Below, in pieces: positions 35,584 to 46,465 of a stretch of DNA of 48,785 nucleotides; the first letter of the stretch is position 1; the number at the start of each line of letters is the position of its first letter. The DNA comes from Leptospiraceae bacterium (GTDB lineage Bacteria; Spirochaetota; Leptospiria; Leptospirales; Leptospiraceae): assembly GCA_017996175.1 (NCBI GenBank), contig JAGOHK010000025.1:1-48785 (forward strand), given 5' to 3'. A program made the position numbers and the translations under genes. The notes beneath the pieces are model-generated. The model saw nothing but the letters and a program-made list of their open reading frames with translations. It was not told the DNA's origin and ran no database searches.

Positions 35584-36863
35584 TCTGGCATCCCTACACG
35601 ATTCAAAAAGGACAACCAAATCCTCTCAAAATCGTTCGCGCCAGCGGAGAATTTCTTTACGACGAAAAAGGAAATCCATATATAGATGCAGTTTCGTCTT
35701 GGTGGATAAGTATTCACGGGCATAACCATCCTTACATTATAGAAAAAGTAAAAGAAAGCCTTTCTAACTTAGATCACGTTCTACTTGCGGGTTACACTCA
35801 TAAAAACGCAGAGGAGCTCGCAGAAAAATTAATCCAGCTTACAAACCAAAATTTTAAATCTGTATTTTATTCCGATAACGGCTCTTGCGCTATTGATATT
35901 GCAATTAAAATTGCGTTTCAGTATTTTAAAAATATAGGTAAGGACAAAAAAGAAACCATCATCCACTTCACAAACTCATACCACGGTGATACGATAGGCG
36001 CTATGTCTGTCGGAGGTAAATCGGCATTTAACGCAATTTTTCAGAATCTATTATTCTCTTCTCCGGAACTGACATCCCCTGATTGTTACAATTGCCCTCT
36101 TAAAAAAAATCCAGATACTTGCAAGGAAGAATGTTTAACTGACTTGGAAAATTTTTTAAAAGAAAATGCTGATACAACTGCCGCCGTCATACTTGAACCA
36201 ATTTTACAGGGTGCTTCGGGAATGAAAATTTTCAAAAAAGAAGTCCTGATAAAAATAGAATCCCTTTGTGAAAAGTATGATATAATTCTAATTCTAGATG
36301 AAATTTTTACCGGATTTGGGAGAACCGGAAAGGATTTTGCGTACCAATATGCTGATATAAAACCTGATATTATTGCCTTAGCAAAAGGTTTGACTGGTGG
36401 AGTTTTACCATTAGCCGCTACACTTGTTTCCGAAAAAGTATATGAAGCGTTTAATTCCGATATTCCGCACAAAGCATTTTACCACGGGCATACTATGACG
36501 GGAAATCCATCTGCCTGTGCTGCCGGACTTGCTTCTTTAGAACTTTACGAACAAGAGAATCGCCTAGAAGATGTCAAACGTTTAGAATCAAAACTAAAAA
36601 AACGAATGTCTCATCTCGAAGAAAAATTTAATCATAAAATTCTAAACCCTCGTATTCTTGGAGCAGTTTGTGCATTCGAACTAGAGGGTAATACGGATTA
36701 CCTGAATCCTATAGCCAAAAAAATTCGAGAAATTTCTCTTTCCCTGGGTGTAATGATTCGTCCTTTAGGAAATACTGTCTATATTGCCCCGGCTTATACA
36801 ATTAGCGATTCTTCTTTGGATAGAATATTTGAAGTATTAGAAACTGTGGTTAAAAATAATTAG
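35580..36863 (+). CDS. bioA: Adenosylmethionine-8-amino-7-oxononanoate aminotransferase
   Basis: PLP enzyme making 7,8-diaminononanoate from KAPA with S-adenosylmethionine as amino donor. Class III aminotransferase features: SSWWISIHGHNHP (about 39-51), the PLP-stacking SYHGDTIGAMSVGG, ILDEIFTGFGRTG with D240, and the Schiff-base Lys269 in ALAKGLTGG. A Cys cluster CYNCPLKKNPDTCKEEC at about 169-185 is also found in other BioA branches and need not bind metal. The start ATG overlaps the bioD stop. The 427 residues are typical. No BirA box or biotin regulator is seen. Confidence 0.94.
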   Translation: MIWHPYTIQKGQPNPLKIVRASGEFLYDEKGNPYIDAVSSWWISIHGHNHPYIIEKVKESLSNLDHVLLAGYTHKNAEELAEKLIQLTNQNFKSVFYSDNGSCAIDIAIKIAFQYFKNIGKDKKETIIHFTNSYHGDTIGAMSVGGKSAFNAIFQNLLFSSPELTSPDCYNCPLKKNPDTCKEECLTDLENFLKENADTTAAVILEPILQGASGMKIFKKEVLIKIESLCEKYDIILILDEIFTGFGRTGKDFAYQYADIKPDIIALAKGLTGGVLPLAATLVSEKVYEAFNSDIPHKAFYHGHTMTGNPSACAAGLASLELYEQENRLEDVKRLESKLKKRMSHLEEKFNHKILNPRILGAVCAFELEGNTDYLNPIAKKIREISLSLGVMIRPLGNTVYIAPAYTISDSSLDRIFEVLETVVKNN

Positions 36864-36866
36864 GAC

Positions 36867-36891
36867 TTCGATGTCCAAATTCTTCATCGAA
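36867..36891. terminator. Weak hairpin after bioA
   Basis: TTCGATG (36867-36873) and CATCGAA (36885-36891) form a 7-bp stem four bases after the bioA stop. It is followed by an A-run rather than a T-run on the plus strand, so termination is uncertain. Confidence 0.3.
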
Positions 36892-36965
36892 AAAATGGCG
36901 TTATTTTATGCTTGACAGATAGGCTCAAATTTTCACGCTGTAACTGCCTTTTTAAGGAGAAGTTT

Positions 36966-38711
<1,746 letters not shown>

Positions 38712-38840
38712 CTCCCAGAGCGTAATTGAAAAAACTTATAGAGATTTTTCTTTCATTTTTTGCTTTCGTTTTAAAAAAATGACTGGAAAATCTCTGCAAA
38801 TAGTATATTGATTTATTCCTGTTGAAATGGAGAAAACTAC

Positions 38841-39848
38841 ATGAAGAAGATATTTTTAGCCCTAATTTTGACACTACTACCCAAGTTTCTTCTGAGTGAT
38901 ATAGTCAGATTCCAAGACGGAAAAGTTTTAGAAAACGTAAAAGTGAACGTAGGAAAAGAGACAGTAGAAATTCTTTTTGAAAATGGAAAAAGAGAAGTCC
39001 GAAAAAAAGCAGACCTAAAGAAGATTAAAATTAAATTACAGTCTGTTACGTGGAATCTTGAAAAAAAGAAAGATAACAAAAAAAAGGAACTCAGCAAAAA
39101 TAAGAAAACAGAAGAAGTAGAAGAGAAGGAAAATGAAGAAGAGACAGTAGCAAAAGAAAAAGAAGATCTTCGAAAAAAATTAGAAAATGAATTTGCCAGC
39201 TTAGAAAAACAAAGGGAATTAAATTTCCCAATCCCTACCCAAATATTAGAAGAACGAAAAATGTATGAACCAATTATGAAAGAACGAGTTCGTTTGCAAT
39301 TCACTGAAGGGCTTCTAGCTTATTCAGGTGGACAATTGATTTACTCAGAAATCATGCAACAAAATAGTGATCGTTATTATGTAAAAAATCAATTCGGCTT
39401 ATTTTATTTTACCGCTGCCGATTTAGGAGATACCATGGTCATTGAAACAGACAATGGCAAAGAAGAAATTGGTATTTCAAAAATGCAAGGAGTAAAGGAA
39501 GAAAAATACATCAATGGTTTTGTCTACTTAAAAAGCGGAGAAAAATTTCTCGGTAAAATTCTAAAAAATTTAGGAGATCAAACATTAGTAAGTAGAAATT
39601 CCAAAGAAATAAAAATAAACTCGAGCGATATTCTATTCCCTAAAATTTCAAAGGAAAAATTAACCACTACAAAAATGGATATAAAAGAAGGGGATAAAGG
39701 AAAATTCCTATTTACGAACGGGGAATCCATTGACGGAAAATTACTGAAGTTATCAGCAAATTATCTTTATATCGAAACAACGTATGGAGTTCTAGAAATG
39801 GAGTTATCAAATTTTGTATCTGTAAGTAAAGCGGAGGAATCAAAATGA
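38841..39848 (+). CDS. Secreted protein with three copies of a short SG-x-x-x-x-G-type module
   Basis: Exported protein of 335 residues; signal peptide 1-19 (ends KFLLS). A charged Lys/Glu coiled segment spans about 75-130. Three related stretches of about 40 residues are visible: DIVRFQDGKVLENVKV at about 20-63, FVYLKSGEKFLGKILKN at about 225-270, and GKFLFTNGESIDGKLLKL at about 285-330. Each is a beta-rich unit ending in a DI/L.K-like strand. The same unit occurs in the genes ending at 40881 and 43637. The function is unknown; the folding pattern suggests a small barrel. The stop overlaps the LRR gene start by ATGA. Confidence 0.68.
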   Translation: MKKIFLALILTLLPKFLLSDIVRFQDGKVLENVKVNVGKETVEILFENGKREVRKKADLKKIKIKLQSVTWNLEKKKDNKKKELSKNKKTEEVEEKENEEETVAKEKEDLRKKLENEFASLEKQRELNFPIPTQILEERKMYEPIMKERVRLQFTEGLLAYSGGQLIYSEIMQQNSDRYYVKNQFGLFYFTAADLGDTMVIETDNGKEEIGISKMQGVKEEKYINGFVYLKSGEKFLGKILKNLGDQTLVSRNSKEIKINSSDILFPKISKEKLTTTKMDIKEGDKGKFLFTNGESIDGKLLKLSANYLYIETTYGVLEMELSNFVSVSKAEESK

Positions 39849-40879
39849 ACTTAATCTTTAAACCTATAATTTTTTCCAGTATTACGATTGCTTTTATTTT
39901 TTTAATTTCCATTTCAACTGTTACATTTGCACAAACGAGTACGGATGATTCCGATCTGAAAACTAAAACCAAAGTGCAAGCCCTAAATTTCAGTGGAAAG
40001 AAAGATGTAGAAGAATTACTTCCCGGGCTAAAAGAATATCCGAATCTCACTAGCCTAGAACTTAGTGGTTCCCTCATCAGCAATGCAGATCTAATCCATA
40101 TCCAAAATCCAAAGTTAAATTATTTATCACTAGCCAATACAGTCATTAACAGCGAGGGAATTTCTTTCCTGGCTAAATTGCCCCAGATTAGACATTTAAA
40201 TTTAGAAGGAACGGCTATCAATGATTCTTCGATGCCTACTATAGCGAGATTAATTTGGTTAGACCGCTTAGATATTGGTAGAACAAATGTAACGGATAAT
40301 GGGATTAAGTCTCTACAAAAATCTAAACTGACAAAATTAGACTTAACCTCTTTGAAAATTACAGATGAATCTATGAAATATGTAAGCACAATAGAAAATC
40401 TAAAAGACTTGCATCTGTGGAATACGAATATTACCTCCACGGGATTCAATGAATTACAAAATCTTCCGAACCTTCAATCTATAACTCTGGCTGGTTCAAA
40501 AATAGATGATGAGGGTTTAAGAAATATTTCTAAATTTAAAAAGTTAAAATCATTAAATATATCTTGGACAAAAATTACTGATAACGGACTTTCCTACCTG
40601 AAAGGTAATTCTTCTCTTGAAGTTCTAAATCTAAGTGGTACAAAAATTACAAGTGTCGGATTAAAGTCATTAGCCACACTAAAAAAACTTAAAATCTTAA
40701 CTCTTGAGAATACTCCTCTGGAAAGTGATTATGAAAATATACTGGCTAGTATTCCGCGACTTAAAGTGGTGTATATCAACAGTAAATCAACAAATATAAA
40801 ATCGACGGAGTCACTAGCCCAAAAAATACCTTGGTCAGCAGTATACTTTAACGGAAATTTAGTTCAGGCTAAAGAATAA
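39845..40879 (+). CDS. Secreted leucine-rich-repeat protein
   Basis: Exported 344-residue protein with a signal sequence at 1-32 (ending TVTFA). About ten LRRs of 22-24 residues follow, with the pattern L..LNL.GT.I.D.G...L (for example LKSLNISWTKITDNGLSYL and LEVLNLSGTKITSVGLKSL). This is the 'bacterial/cysteine-less GALA-like' class with a conserved T.I/T.D turn. LRR solenoids usually bind proteins. It is translationally coupled to the preceding module protein and ends one base short of a convergent gene at 40881. No lipobox or C-terminal anchor is seen. Confidence 0.88.
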   Translation: MNLIFKPIIFSSITIAFIFLISISTVTFAQTSTDDSDLKTKTKVQALNFSGKKDVEELLPGLKEYPNLTSLELSGSLISNADLIHIQNPKLNYLSLANTVINSEGISFLAKLPQIRHLNLEGTAINDSSMPTIARLIWLDRLDIGRTNVTDNGIKSLQKSKLTKLDLTSLKITDESMKYVSTIENLKDLHLWNTNITSTGFNELQNLPNLQSITLAGSKIDDEGLRNISKFKKLKSLNISWTKITDNGLSYLKGNSSLEVLNLSGTKITSVGLKSLATLKKLKILTLENTPLESDYENILASIPRLKVVYINSKSTNIKSTESLAQKIPWSAVYFNGNLVQAKE

Positions 40880-40880
40880 T

Positions 40881-41726
40881 TTAAAATTTAGAAACAGAAC
40901 CAAATGTTGCCCCTTCCCCCGTAGGGAATGCATAGAAAATTGTATTAACTCCATTATGTTCTGTTCTTACTACACCAATTGCACTTTCACTATTTAAAAT
41001 AAAATAGGTTGTTATCGCATTCAACACAGATACAGCAACGTAATTTTGAAGGAGACTTCTTGTTTTGTTAAGATATTCCTCTTCGGTCATAACTTTCCCT
41101 GCAACCACCCTATCTGGACTTTTATCATAAAAGTAGGATCTTGCATTTATATAGATGGAGAGGTTTACCGGGAAAACATTTCCCCCCCAAAGTTCAAACT
41201 CGTTCAATACATTTGAGCCGGTAGCACTCATCACAATGGAAGGTCCATATATGAATGCAATTGGTAATCCAAATGACTTACCTTCTAAAGAATTCAAATA
41301 TCCAACCGCTCTCGAATTTGTTTGAAATTGCAAAAAACGAGTAAAATAATATAAACTTGCCATAGCAAAAGGAATACCAAATTCGGGACGATCTTTGGAT
41401 TTATAAGCAGGTGAGTATGCTGGAATAAAACTCATCCCAATAATTTTCCCGATGGAAAGTTTTTCTTCTGCAGGCGGCTTCGCGATAGTATCCTTAGCAC
41501 CTGGACGTTCCATTTCCAATATGTCTGACTTTTTGATTGTGAAAGTTCCTCGAGTGGTTTGAACAACAATCACTTTCTCCGATTCGCTAATTATCTTTCC
41601 TTCTATTATTTGTCCACTCGTTAGCCGCAATGATTCAGCATAAACCGAATTATCCACGACTGCGTGAGTTACCAAAAGAGAGATAAATAGACATTTAATT
41701 AACTGTGATTTCGATAAGGTCTGCAT
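40881..41726 (-). CDS. Envelope protein with N-terminal SG-x-x-x-x-G module
   Basis: Start set at 41726: it gives a signal peptide (about 1-30, ending NSVYA) and has GGA a few bases upstream; 41762 adds only polar residues. Directly after the signal lies one module copy, LRLTSGQIIEGKIISESEKV then VVQTTRGTFTIKKSDILEME (about 32-72). The remaining 210 residues are hydrophobic and aromatic (AYSPAYKSKDRPEFGIPFAMASLYYF), which may be a membrane-associated or barrel-like region. No named family. The stop codon lies one base from the convergent LRR stop. Confidence 0.65.
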   Translation of the reverse strand: MQTLSKSQLIKCLFISLLVTHAVVDNSVYAESLRLTSGQIIEGKIISESEKVIVVQTTRGTFTIKKSDILEMERPGAKDTIAKPPAEEKLSIGKIIGMSFIPAYSPAYKSKDRPEFGIPFAMASLYYFTRFLQFQTNSRAVGYLNSLEGKSFGLPIAFIYGPSIVMSATGSNVLNEFELWGGNVFPVNLSIYINARSYFYDKSPDRVVAGKVMTEEEYLNKTRSLLQNYVAVSVLNAITTYFILNSESAIGVVRTEHNGVNTIFYAFPTGEGATFGSVSKF

Positions 41727-41996
41727 GACATATCCATAAATGGTAGATGAACGAATAGTCAATATATAAATATTTTTTTGGATAGTATTTACTACTTATT
41801 TTATTGTTAGTGACAATTCTTCCATATTAGATTTCATTGACCTTGTAGGAAGTAACGTTTGCTTCTAATATTCCTATTTTACATATAGAATCTATTCACG
41901 AGGTAGACGTAAATAAATTCGCAATTTAATTAACGTACGTATTTCTAATCATATATGTGCGAACTAAATATATTCTATTTTTGGAGAAAATAAATA

Positions 41997-42449
41997 ATGT
42001 TCCTAAAGTCAATTCGAGTAACTTTATTAATTATTGTCATTAGCCTAAGCGAGGGATGCTCTGCATTTGTAATTAAACATGTAGATGCCAGCGGCAAAAG
42101 TCAAACGTATATTACGGATACCGTTTTTGTTGGTACTGGAACTTTTCTAGATTGTTTTATCTCCCCATTTCATTGGTTCGCTGGAATTTTTTACAAACAA
42201 CCATACGTCCATGTTCAAGGGGGCAATCTATCTTATCCTTCGTTTGGCGCGTCTGGGTGTTTCTCAAGTAGCTACAGCCATGGGAGTGGTATTTTGGGAG
42301 CTTTCGGTATCGTGAATCTCGGATACTTCAAAGAGAATCCTTCTAACGCAATTTTTTTTACTGATATTGAGTCTAAAGAGAGAGCACTTATCGGTGGAAA
42401 TTTTGAAGCAGCAAGAGTAACAAAGAATATAAATTTTAACGTCAGATAA
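41997..42449 (+). CDS. Small lipoprotein
   Basis: The 150-residue product starts with a signal peptide and the lipobox LSEGC (Cys21), so it should be lipid-anchored. The mature part is rich in Gly, Phe, Tyr and Ser, with TYITDTVFVGTGTFLDCFISP and a GSGILGAFGIVNLGYF stretch. GGAG lies eight bases before the start. The first half resembles small DUF-type lipoproteins with a 'conserved TDT..VGT..D...P' strand, but I cannot name a family. It is followed 24 bp later by the FecR lipoprotein and is probably co-transcribed with it. Confidence 0.7.
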   Translation: MFLKSIRVTLLIIVISLSEGCSAFVIKHVDASGKSQTYITDTVFVGTGTFLDCFISPFHWFAGIFYKQPYVHVQGGNLSYPSFGASGCFSSSYSHGSGILGAFGIVNLGYFKENPSNAIFFTDIESKERALIGGNFEAARVTKNINFNVR

Positions 42450-42473
42450 TTTGAGATGTCTCAGGAGACATGT

Positions 42474-43637
42474 ATGATAACTATGAATAGAATAAAATGG
42501 GGAATAGGAATTTTAATTTTTTGCTTCCTTTTCGTAACTTGTAAAAAAGAAGAAAACAAAGGAGCGAATGCTGCAAATACATCCGACGGCAAATTGTCAA
42601 TAACCGGCGTTGTGTTATTCGCTGTAGGTGACGTTCGCATTGGTGATAGAAAAATAAAAGCTGGCGATATTATTTCACAAAACGAATCGGTCATTACCGG
42701 AAAAAAATCCAGTTGTGACGTTCAGATACAAGAGTCAGATGCGGGCATTGTGATTCGATTGAAAGCTGATTCTATGTTTGAATTAAAAGTGACAAACGTA
42801 AATGGAAAACCAGTTCCAAGCACAATGGTAAATATCGGAAACGCTATGGTCAATGTTTCGGGTAAATTAAAAAATGACGAGAATTTCCAAGTCGTTACTC
42901 CGACTCAAACTGCCGGGGTTCGTGGAACAAAATTTGACGTAAGTGTAGCGAAAGATGGTTCAACCACTGTAAGTGTTTCCGAAGGAAAAGTTGCTACTCA
43001 GGTAAGAATTGCGGAAATGGATGAACTACCATTGGAAGTGCAAGAAAAAAGTCAAACTGTAGTGGCAGTTCGAAAATCCCTCGAAGCAGAAGAGAAGATT
43101 ATCGAAGCTGGTTATAAGACTCATGTAACAAAAAGCCAAACCAACAGGATCCTCAAAACAACTGGGTTAGAAGATTCCATTAGCCAAGTTCAATTTGAAA
43201 CAAAAGCAAAGCTAAGTCCCGAGGAAATTGACAAAGCAGTTACCGCTATTGATAAAAATGGTAAGTCTACTGGATTAGAAAATTCTGTGCCTTCCAAGTC
43301 TGTGCAAGAGGGAGCATTTCATAAAGTAGAAAAAATTCCTTCTAAAGAACTGGAAACCAAACTAAATGAGTACGCTGAATTGATTGCTATAGAAAAGAAA
43401 AAATTGGAAACAAAAGAATCTACGACAGTTGCAGTCAAAGAACGAAATGAGAAAAACGAAGCGAAGTTAATTCAAAGAATGGAAGAGATTACAGGCAAAA
43501 CTGTCAGTATTCTCAACCTAAAATCTGGTCTGCAAGTCAGAGGAATTATCTTCAACGAAAATGGTGTTTACTATGTCATTACTGCAGACGGGCAACAAAC
43601 ATACCAAGAAAGTGAAGTGGATGGAATGGAATTATAA
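42474..43637 (+). CDS. FecR-domain lipoprotein with C-terminal SG-x-x-x-x-G module
   Basis: Start at 42474 has AGGAGA five bases upstream; ATG codons at 42456-frame and 42483 are less well placed. Signal peptide with lipobox FLFVTC (Cys23). The FecR domain occupies about 45-185: AVGDVRIGDRKIKAGDIIS, SSCDVQIQESDAG and TPTQTAGVRGTKFDV, the usual 'VRGT' core. In other spirochaetes such lipoproteins lack the FecI/FecA partners, as here. A helical Lys/Glu region (about 190-340) precedes a last module, LNLKSGLQVRGIIFNENGVY (about 345-385), the same unit seen in two neighbouring envelope genes. The stop lies inside a small hairpin shared with the convergent gene. Confidence 0.85.
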   Translation: MITMNRIKWGIGILIFCFLFVTCKKEENKGANAANTSDGKLSITGVVLFAVGDVRIGDRKIKAGDIISQNESVITGKKSSCDVQIQESDAGIVIRLKADSMFELKVTNVNGKPVPSTMVNIGNAMVNVSGKLKNDENFQVVTPTQTAGVRGTKFDVSVAKDGSTTVSVSEGKVATQVRIAEMDELPLEVQEKSQTVVAVRKSLEAEEKIIEAGYKTHVTKSQTNRILKTTGLEDSISQVQFETKAKLSPEEIDKAVTAIDKNGKSTGLENSVPSKSVQEGAFHKVEKIPSKELETKLNEYAELIAIEKKKLETKESTTVAVKERNEKNEAKLIQRMEEITGKTVSILNLKSGLQVRGIIFNENGVYYVITADGQQTYQESEVDGMEL

Positions 43638-43650
43638 TATCTTATAATTC
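43629..43650. terminator. Bidirectional hairpin covering two convergent stop codons
   Basis: GAATTATAA (43629-43637) and TTATAATTC (43642-43650) pair perfectly around TATC. The left arm contains the FecR stop and the right arm the stop of the convergent MBL-fold gene, so one structure serves both ends. Confidence 0.55.
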
Positions 43651-44592
43651 TATCACCAAGCCTTCTCGAGCTAATATAATTTCGAGAGGGCTTCCTTCCA
43701 AATATGTTTTGTGAAGCTTTGCATCTTCATAAATCTCAAAGATTTTTTTATCATTGTAGGCGGGTTCGTGGTGTGTAAGAACTAACGTTTTAATATTCCA
43801 TATAGTAGCGCAATTCACAGCCATCGTATAAGAAGTATGTCCCCAATCAAACTTTGCAAATGATTCATCTAGAGTGTACTGAGAATCTAAAACCAGAACG
43901 TCCACTCCACTAAAAAATGGAGCCATAGAACGAATCAAATCCATATCATCACCAGTAAATTCTGCATCGGTTGCAAAAATAAAGGATTTTCCATTCTCCA
44001 TAAATTTATAGGCATAAGATCCACCAGGGTGTTTCAAAGGATAGAAATCTATCGTCATTGTGTCATACTGAACAGGTTCGCCGCGTCTTATAGTTGTAAA
44101 TTTTTTCGTAGAGGCTGTGCCATGAAAAGGCATAGGGAAAAATTCTTTTACTTGTTGTTGGATAAGCCTTGCTTCTAAATCTGCGTAAGGTGAGTGAAAA
44201 TTAATTTGATTTCCAGGAATATAAACTGGTTTGAAAAATGGAAGTCCTTGGATATGATCCCAATGAGTATGAGTGAAAAATATATCTAAGACACCTTTCC
44301 CTTTCCCAAATTCAGTACGAATCAATTCGTCGCCCATTACTCTTCCGCCAGTTCCGCAATCGACCATAAATACTTTTCCAGCATCCGATGTAACAGAGAT
44401 ACAAGTAGTATCCCCGCCACCAGTATATTTAAGGTATCCTGGCAATGTCTCAAAGAATTCGTTTGCTTCTTCTTGCGATTTAAGTTGTCTATCTCCAAGA
44501 AGCCCAAGAATTTCTAATACTTTCTCTTGGTAGGCACTGTTACTGAGCGGTGAGGCAATTGAGCCTCTTGTTCCATAAAGTTTTATTTTCAC
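43642..44592 (-). CDS. MBL-fold metallohydrolase
   Basis: Di-zinc hydrolase of 316 residues without signal peptide. The metal site is complete: THTHWDHIQG with H108, H110, D112 and H113, H188 in LKHPGGSYAY, D209 in FATDAEF and H274/H275 in LTHHEPAY. The N-terminal LYGTRGS strand and TGGGDTTCISV are typical of the RNase Z/class II cyclic-nucleotide phosphodiesterase-like branch. A phosphodiesterase role would fit the presence of a cyclase elsewhere in the window, but that is speculative; RNase Z-specific exosite features are not seen. It converges on the FecR gene with a 4-bp gap. Confidence 0.88.
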   Translation of the reverse strand: MKIKLYGTRGSIASPLSNSAYQEKVLEILGLLGDRQLKSQEEANEFFETLPGYLKYTGGGDTTCISVTSDAGKVFMVDCGTGGRVMGDELIRTEFGKGKGVLDIFFTHTHWDHIQGLPFFKPVYIPGNQINFHSPYADLEARLIQQQVKEFFPMPFHGTASTKKFTTIRRGEPVQYDTMTIDFYPLKHPGGSYAYKFMENGKSFIFATDAEFTGDDMDLIRSMAPFFSGVDVLVLDSQYTLDESFAKFDWGHTSYTMAVNCATIWNIKTLVLTHHEPAYNDKKIFEIYEDAKLHKTYLEGSPLEIILAREGLVIEL

Positions 44593-44673
44593 GATAGTCG
44601 TCTTATCAAATTTTATAGTTAAACCAATATAAATACCAATTTAGTTTTTACAAGTTATATATGCTTCTAACAG

Positions 44674-45492
44674 ATGGTATCTATGGGAAATTCTCGCAAT
44701 TACGAAATGCGGTTGGGTCCACCATGGACACCTACCATCAAATTTCTTATCATAAGTAACGCTGTTGTTTTTTTACTCCAGACCACTACTCACCTTTTCT
44801 TAAATGCAAAAATCTTGGAGGGTATGTTTGCACTGAATCCAAATATGGTCAACCATTTCTATATCTTTCAGTTAATTTCTTACGGTTTTTTGCACGGTGA
44901 CTTTTTTCATATTCTCTTTAATATGCTCAATCTTTGGTTCTTTGGGGTAGAAATAGAAAATCTCTGGGGTCAAAAACGGTTTTTAACTCTTTATTTCCTC
45001 TCCATATTCACTGGGGGATTTTTGACTTGGCTTGTGCACAATTTAGGCTTCAATCAATACACTGTCCTTGGTGCTTCAGGCGGAGTATTTGGTGTGATGA
45101 CAACATTTGCGCTTCTTTGGCCCTCACGCGAAGTTCTATTTATGGGAATTTTCCCAATTAAAATGAAGATTTTAGTTCCACTTCTGATGTTAATGCTTAT
45201 GTTCACGGGAGGTGGGAATATTGCTCATATAGCGCACTTGGGTGGAATCTTAGGTGGAGTTGGTTTTTTCTTTGCCGTTGTAAAATACAAGTTTGATTTT
45301 AATTTTTCTATTAGCCGCTATTTACAAAAACAAAAAATGAAACGTTACCAAGAAGAAATGTACCGCAGACAAAATGTAAAAGAAACAGTGGATGAACTTC
45401 TAGATAAAATTTCAAAAAAGGGAATGAGTTCTCTTTCTAGAAAAGAAAAACAATTCCTAAAAGATGCGTCTACTAAGTATTATACAGAGTGA
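44674..45492 (+). CDS. Rhomboid-family intramembrane serine protease
   Basis: Six-helix membrane protease of 272 residues. The catalytic Ser135 is in GASGGVFG (helix 4) and His188 in AHIAHLGG (helix 6). The oxyanion/loop region HILFNMLNLWFFG in helix 2 and WGQKRFLTLYFLS match the rhomboid core. A soluble C-terminus (about 205-272) is basic and helical, ending in KGMSSLSRKEKQFLKDAS, a segment common in spirochaetal and Bacteroidetes rhomboids. The start at 44674 or 44683 has no strong ribosome-binding site. The last codons overlap lplA-like gene start (GTGA). Confidence 0.93.
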   Translation: MVSMGNSRNYEMRLGPPWTPTIKFLIISNAVVFLLQTTTHLFLNAKILEGMFALNPNMVNHFYIFQLISYGFLHGDFFHILFNMLNLWFFGVEIENLWGQKRFLTLYFLSIFTGGFLTWLVHNLGFNQYTVLGASGGVFGVMTTFALLWPSREVLFMGIFPIKMKILVPLLMLMLMFTGGGNIAHIAHLGGILGGVGFFFAVVKYKFDFNFSISRYLQKQKMKRYQEEMYRRQNVKETVDELLDKISKKGMSSLSRKEKQFLKDASTKYYTE

Positions 45493-46322
45493 ATTCTAAA
45501 TTTTTATACTTTAACCAGCTAACAAGGTATAGCCCCTACTTTAATCTTGCGTTAGAAGAAGCAATCGCGATTAACTTAATTGAGTTTGGATTCAGTGGGG
45601 CAGTTCGATTTTGGACAAACCATAATACGATAGTTCTAGGAATTTCTGACAGTGTATCTAAAAATATTTCTCCAGAAAAAATCACAGCGTTTAATCAAGA
45701 GTTTCCCCGATTGCAAAATTCTAGAAAGTTTCAGGAAAATTCTATTTATATTACGCGACGTGCATCTGGGGGAGGAACTGTATTTCACGATGAAGCGTTT
45801 AATCTTAATTATTCTCTATTTGCATCAACGAAAGAAAAAAAAGAACTCTATCCCGTAAAAGAATCTTATAACCAACTCCTTGGTTTAGTTACAAAAGCCC
45901 TCTCAAAACAAAATATATCGGCATCCTCCGCGGGAAAATCAGACATAACAATTGAAACAGATGGAATTTTAAAAAAGATTTCTGGAAATGCACAATTTCG
46001 AAAACGTGATTGTATCGTCCAACATGGGACTTTGATTTTGGATTTAAAAATAATAGATAGTGTGTTGGAAAATCTCTCTCACCCACCCGAAGAGCCAGAC
46101 TATCGAAAAAATCGCAAACACTCCGATTTCCTTACTTCCCTCCCGAAAGAATTTTCCGTCCCCAAATTTAAGAAGGATTTGCAGGAAATTTTCCAAGAAT
46201 TTCTGGGTCTAAGTAGCAGCATAACCAAGGATAGAAAGTTTTTACGGCAGGTTTTTAGAGATGCAAAAAGGCTTATGTCTGAAAAATATGCAAATATAGA
46301 ATTTATTTTTAGCAAAACTTGA
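45489..46322 (+). CDS. Lipoate-protein ligase A family protein
   Basis: BPL/LplA-fold enzyme that should attach lipoate (or octanoate) to E2/GcvH proteins. It starts at GTG 45489, overlapping the rhomboid stop. The family motif RRASGGGTVFHD is at about 90-101, the catalytic Lys163 in KKISGNAQ, and the HGT strand at about 179-181. The 277 residues lack the C-terminal accessory domain of E. coli LplA, so it is nearer to LplA N-domain-only or LipM/LipL-type transferases. The assignment to ligase versus octanoyltransferase cannot be settled from sequence alone. Confidence 0.87.
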   Translation: MNSKFLYFNQLTRYSPYFNLALEEAIAINLIEFGFSGAVRFWTNHNTIVLGISDSVSKNISPEKITAFNQEFPRLQNSRKFQENSIYITRRASGGGTVFHDEAFNLNYSLFASTKEKKELYPVKESYNQLLGLVTKALSKQNISASSAGKSDITIETDGILKKISGNAQFRKRDCIVQHGTLILDLKIIDSVLENLSHPPEEPDYRKNRKHSDFLTSLPKEFSVPKFKKDLQEIFQEFLGLSSSITKDRKFLRQVFRDAKRLMSEKYANIEFIFSKT

Positions 46323-46335
46323 AATAAAAATTTGG

Positions 46336-46438
46336 GCGTTGCACGTTGTGCCGCGCTGCTACGGGTTCGCGAAGTCTCGCTCATCCGTAAAATGCAAACA
46401 GACGCATTTTACGGACATGCCCTCCGCATCGCTAACGC
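46336..46438. repeat. Structured intergenic element B, with GCGTT/AACGC ends
   Basis: Ends pair as GCGTT (46336-46340) with AACGC (46434-46438). TCCGTAAAATGC (46384-46395) pairs perfectly with GCATTTTACGGA (46404-46415) around 8 bases, and GCAC/GTGC form a small hairpin at 46341-46351. TCTCGCT (46375-46381) ends two bases before the main stem, as in element A at 26905-27066. It separates the lipoate ligase from glyA and may act as a terminator. Confidence 0.62.
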
Positions 46439-46465
46439 AAAATCTGCCCTAAAAAGGAAACAAAA

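Noticed and set aside
46336..46438. Integron attC-like recombination site (also 26905-27066)
   Set aside because: The ends carry GTT at the left and AAC at the right on both strands, the reverse of the attC order (AAC first, GTT last), and there is no integrase gene or cassette array.
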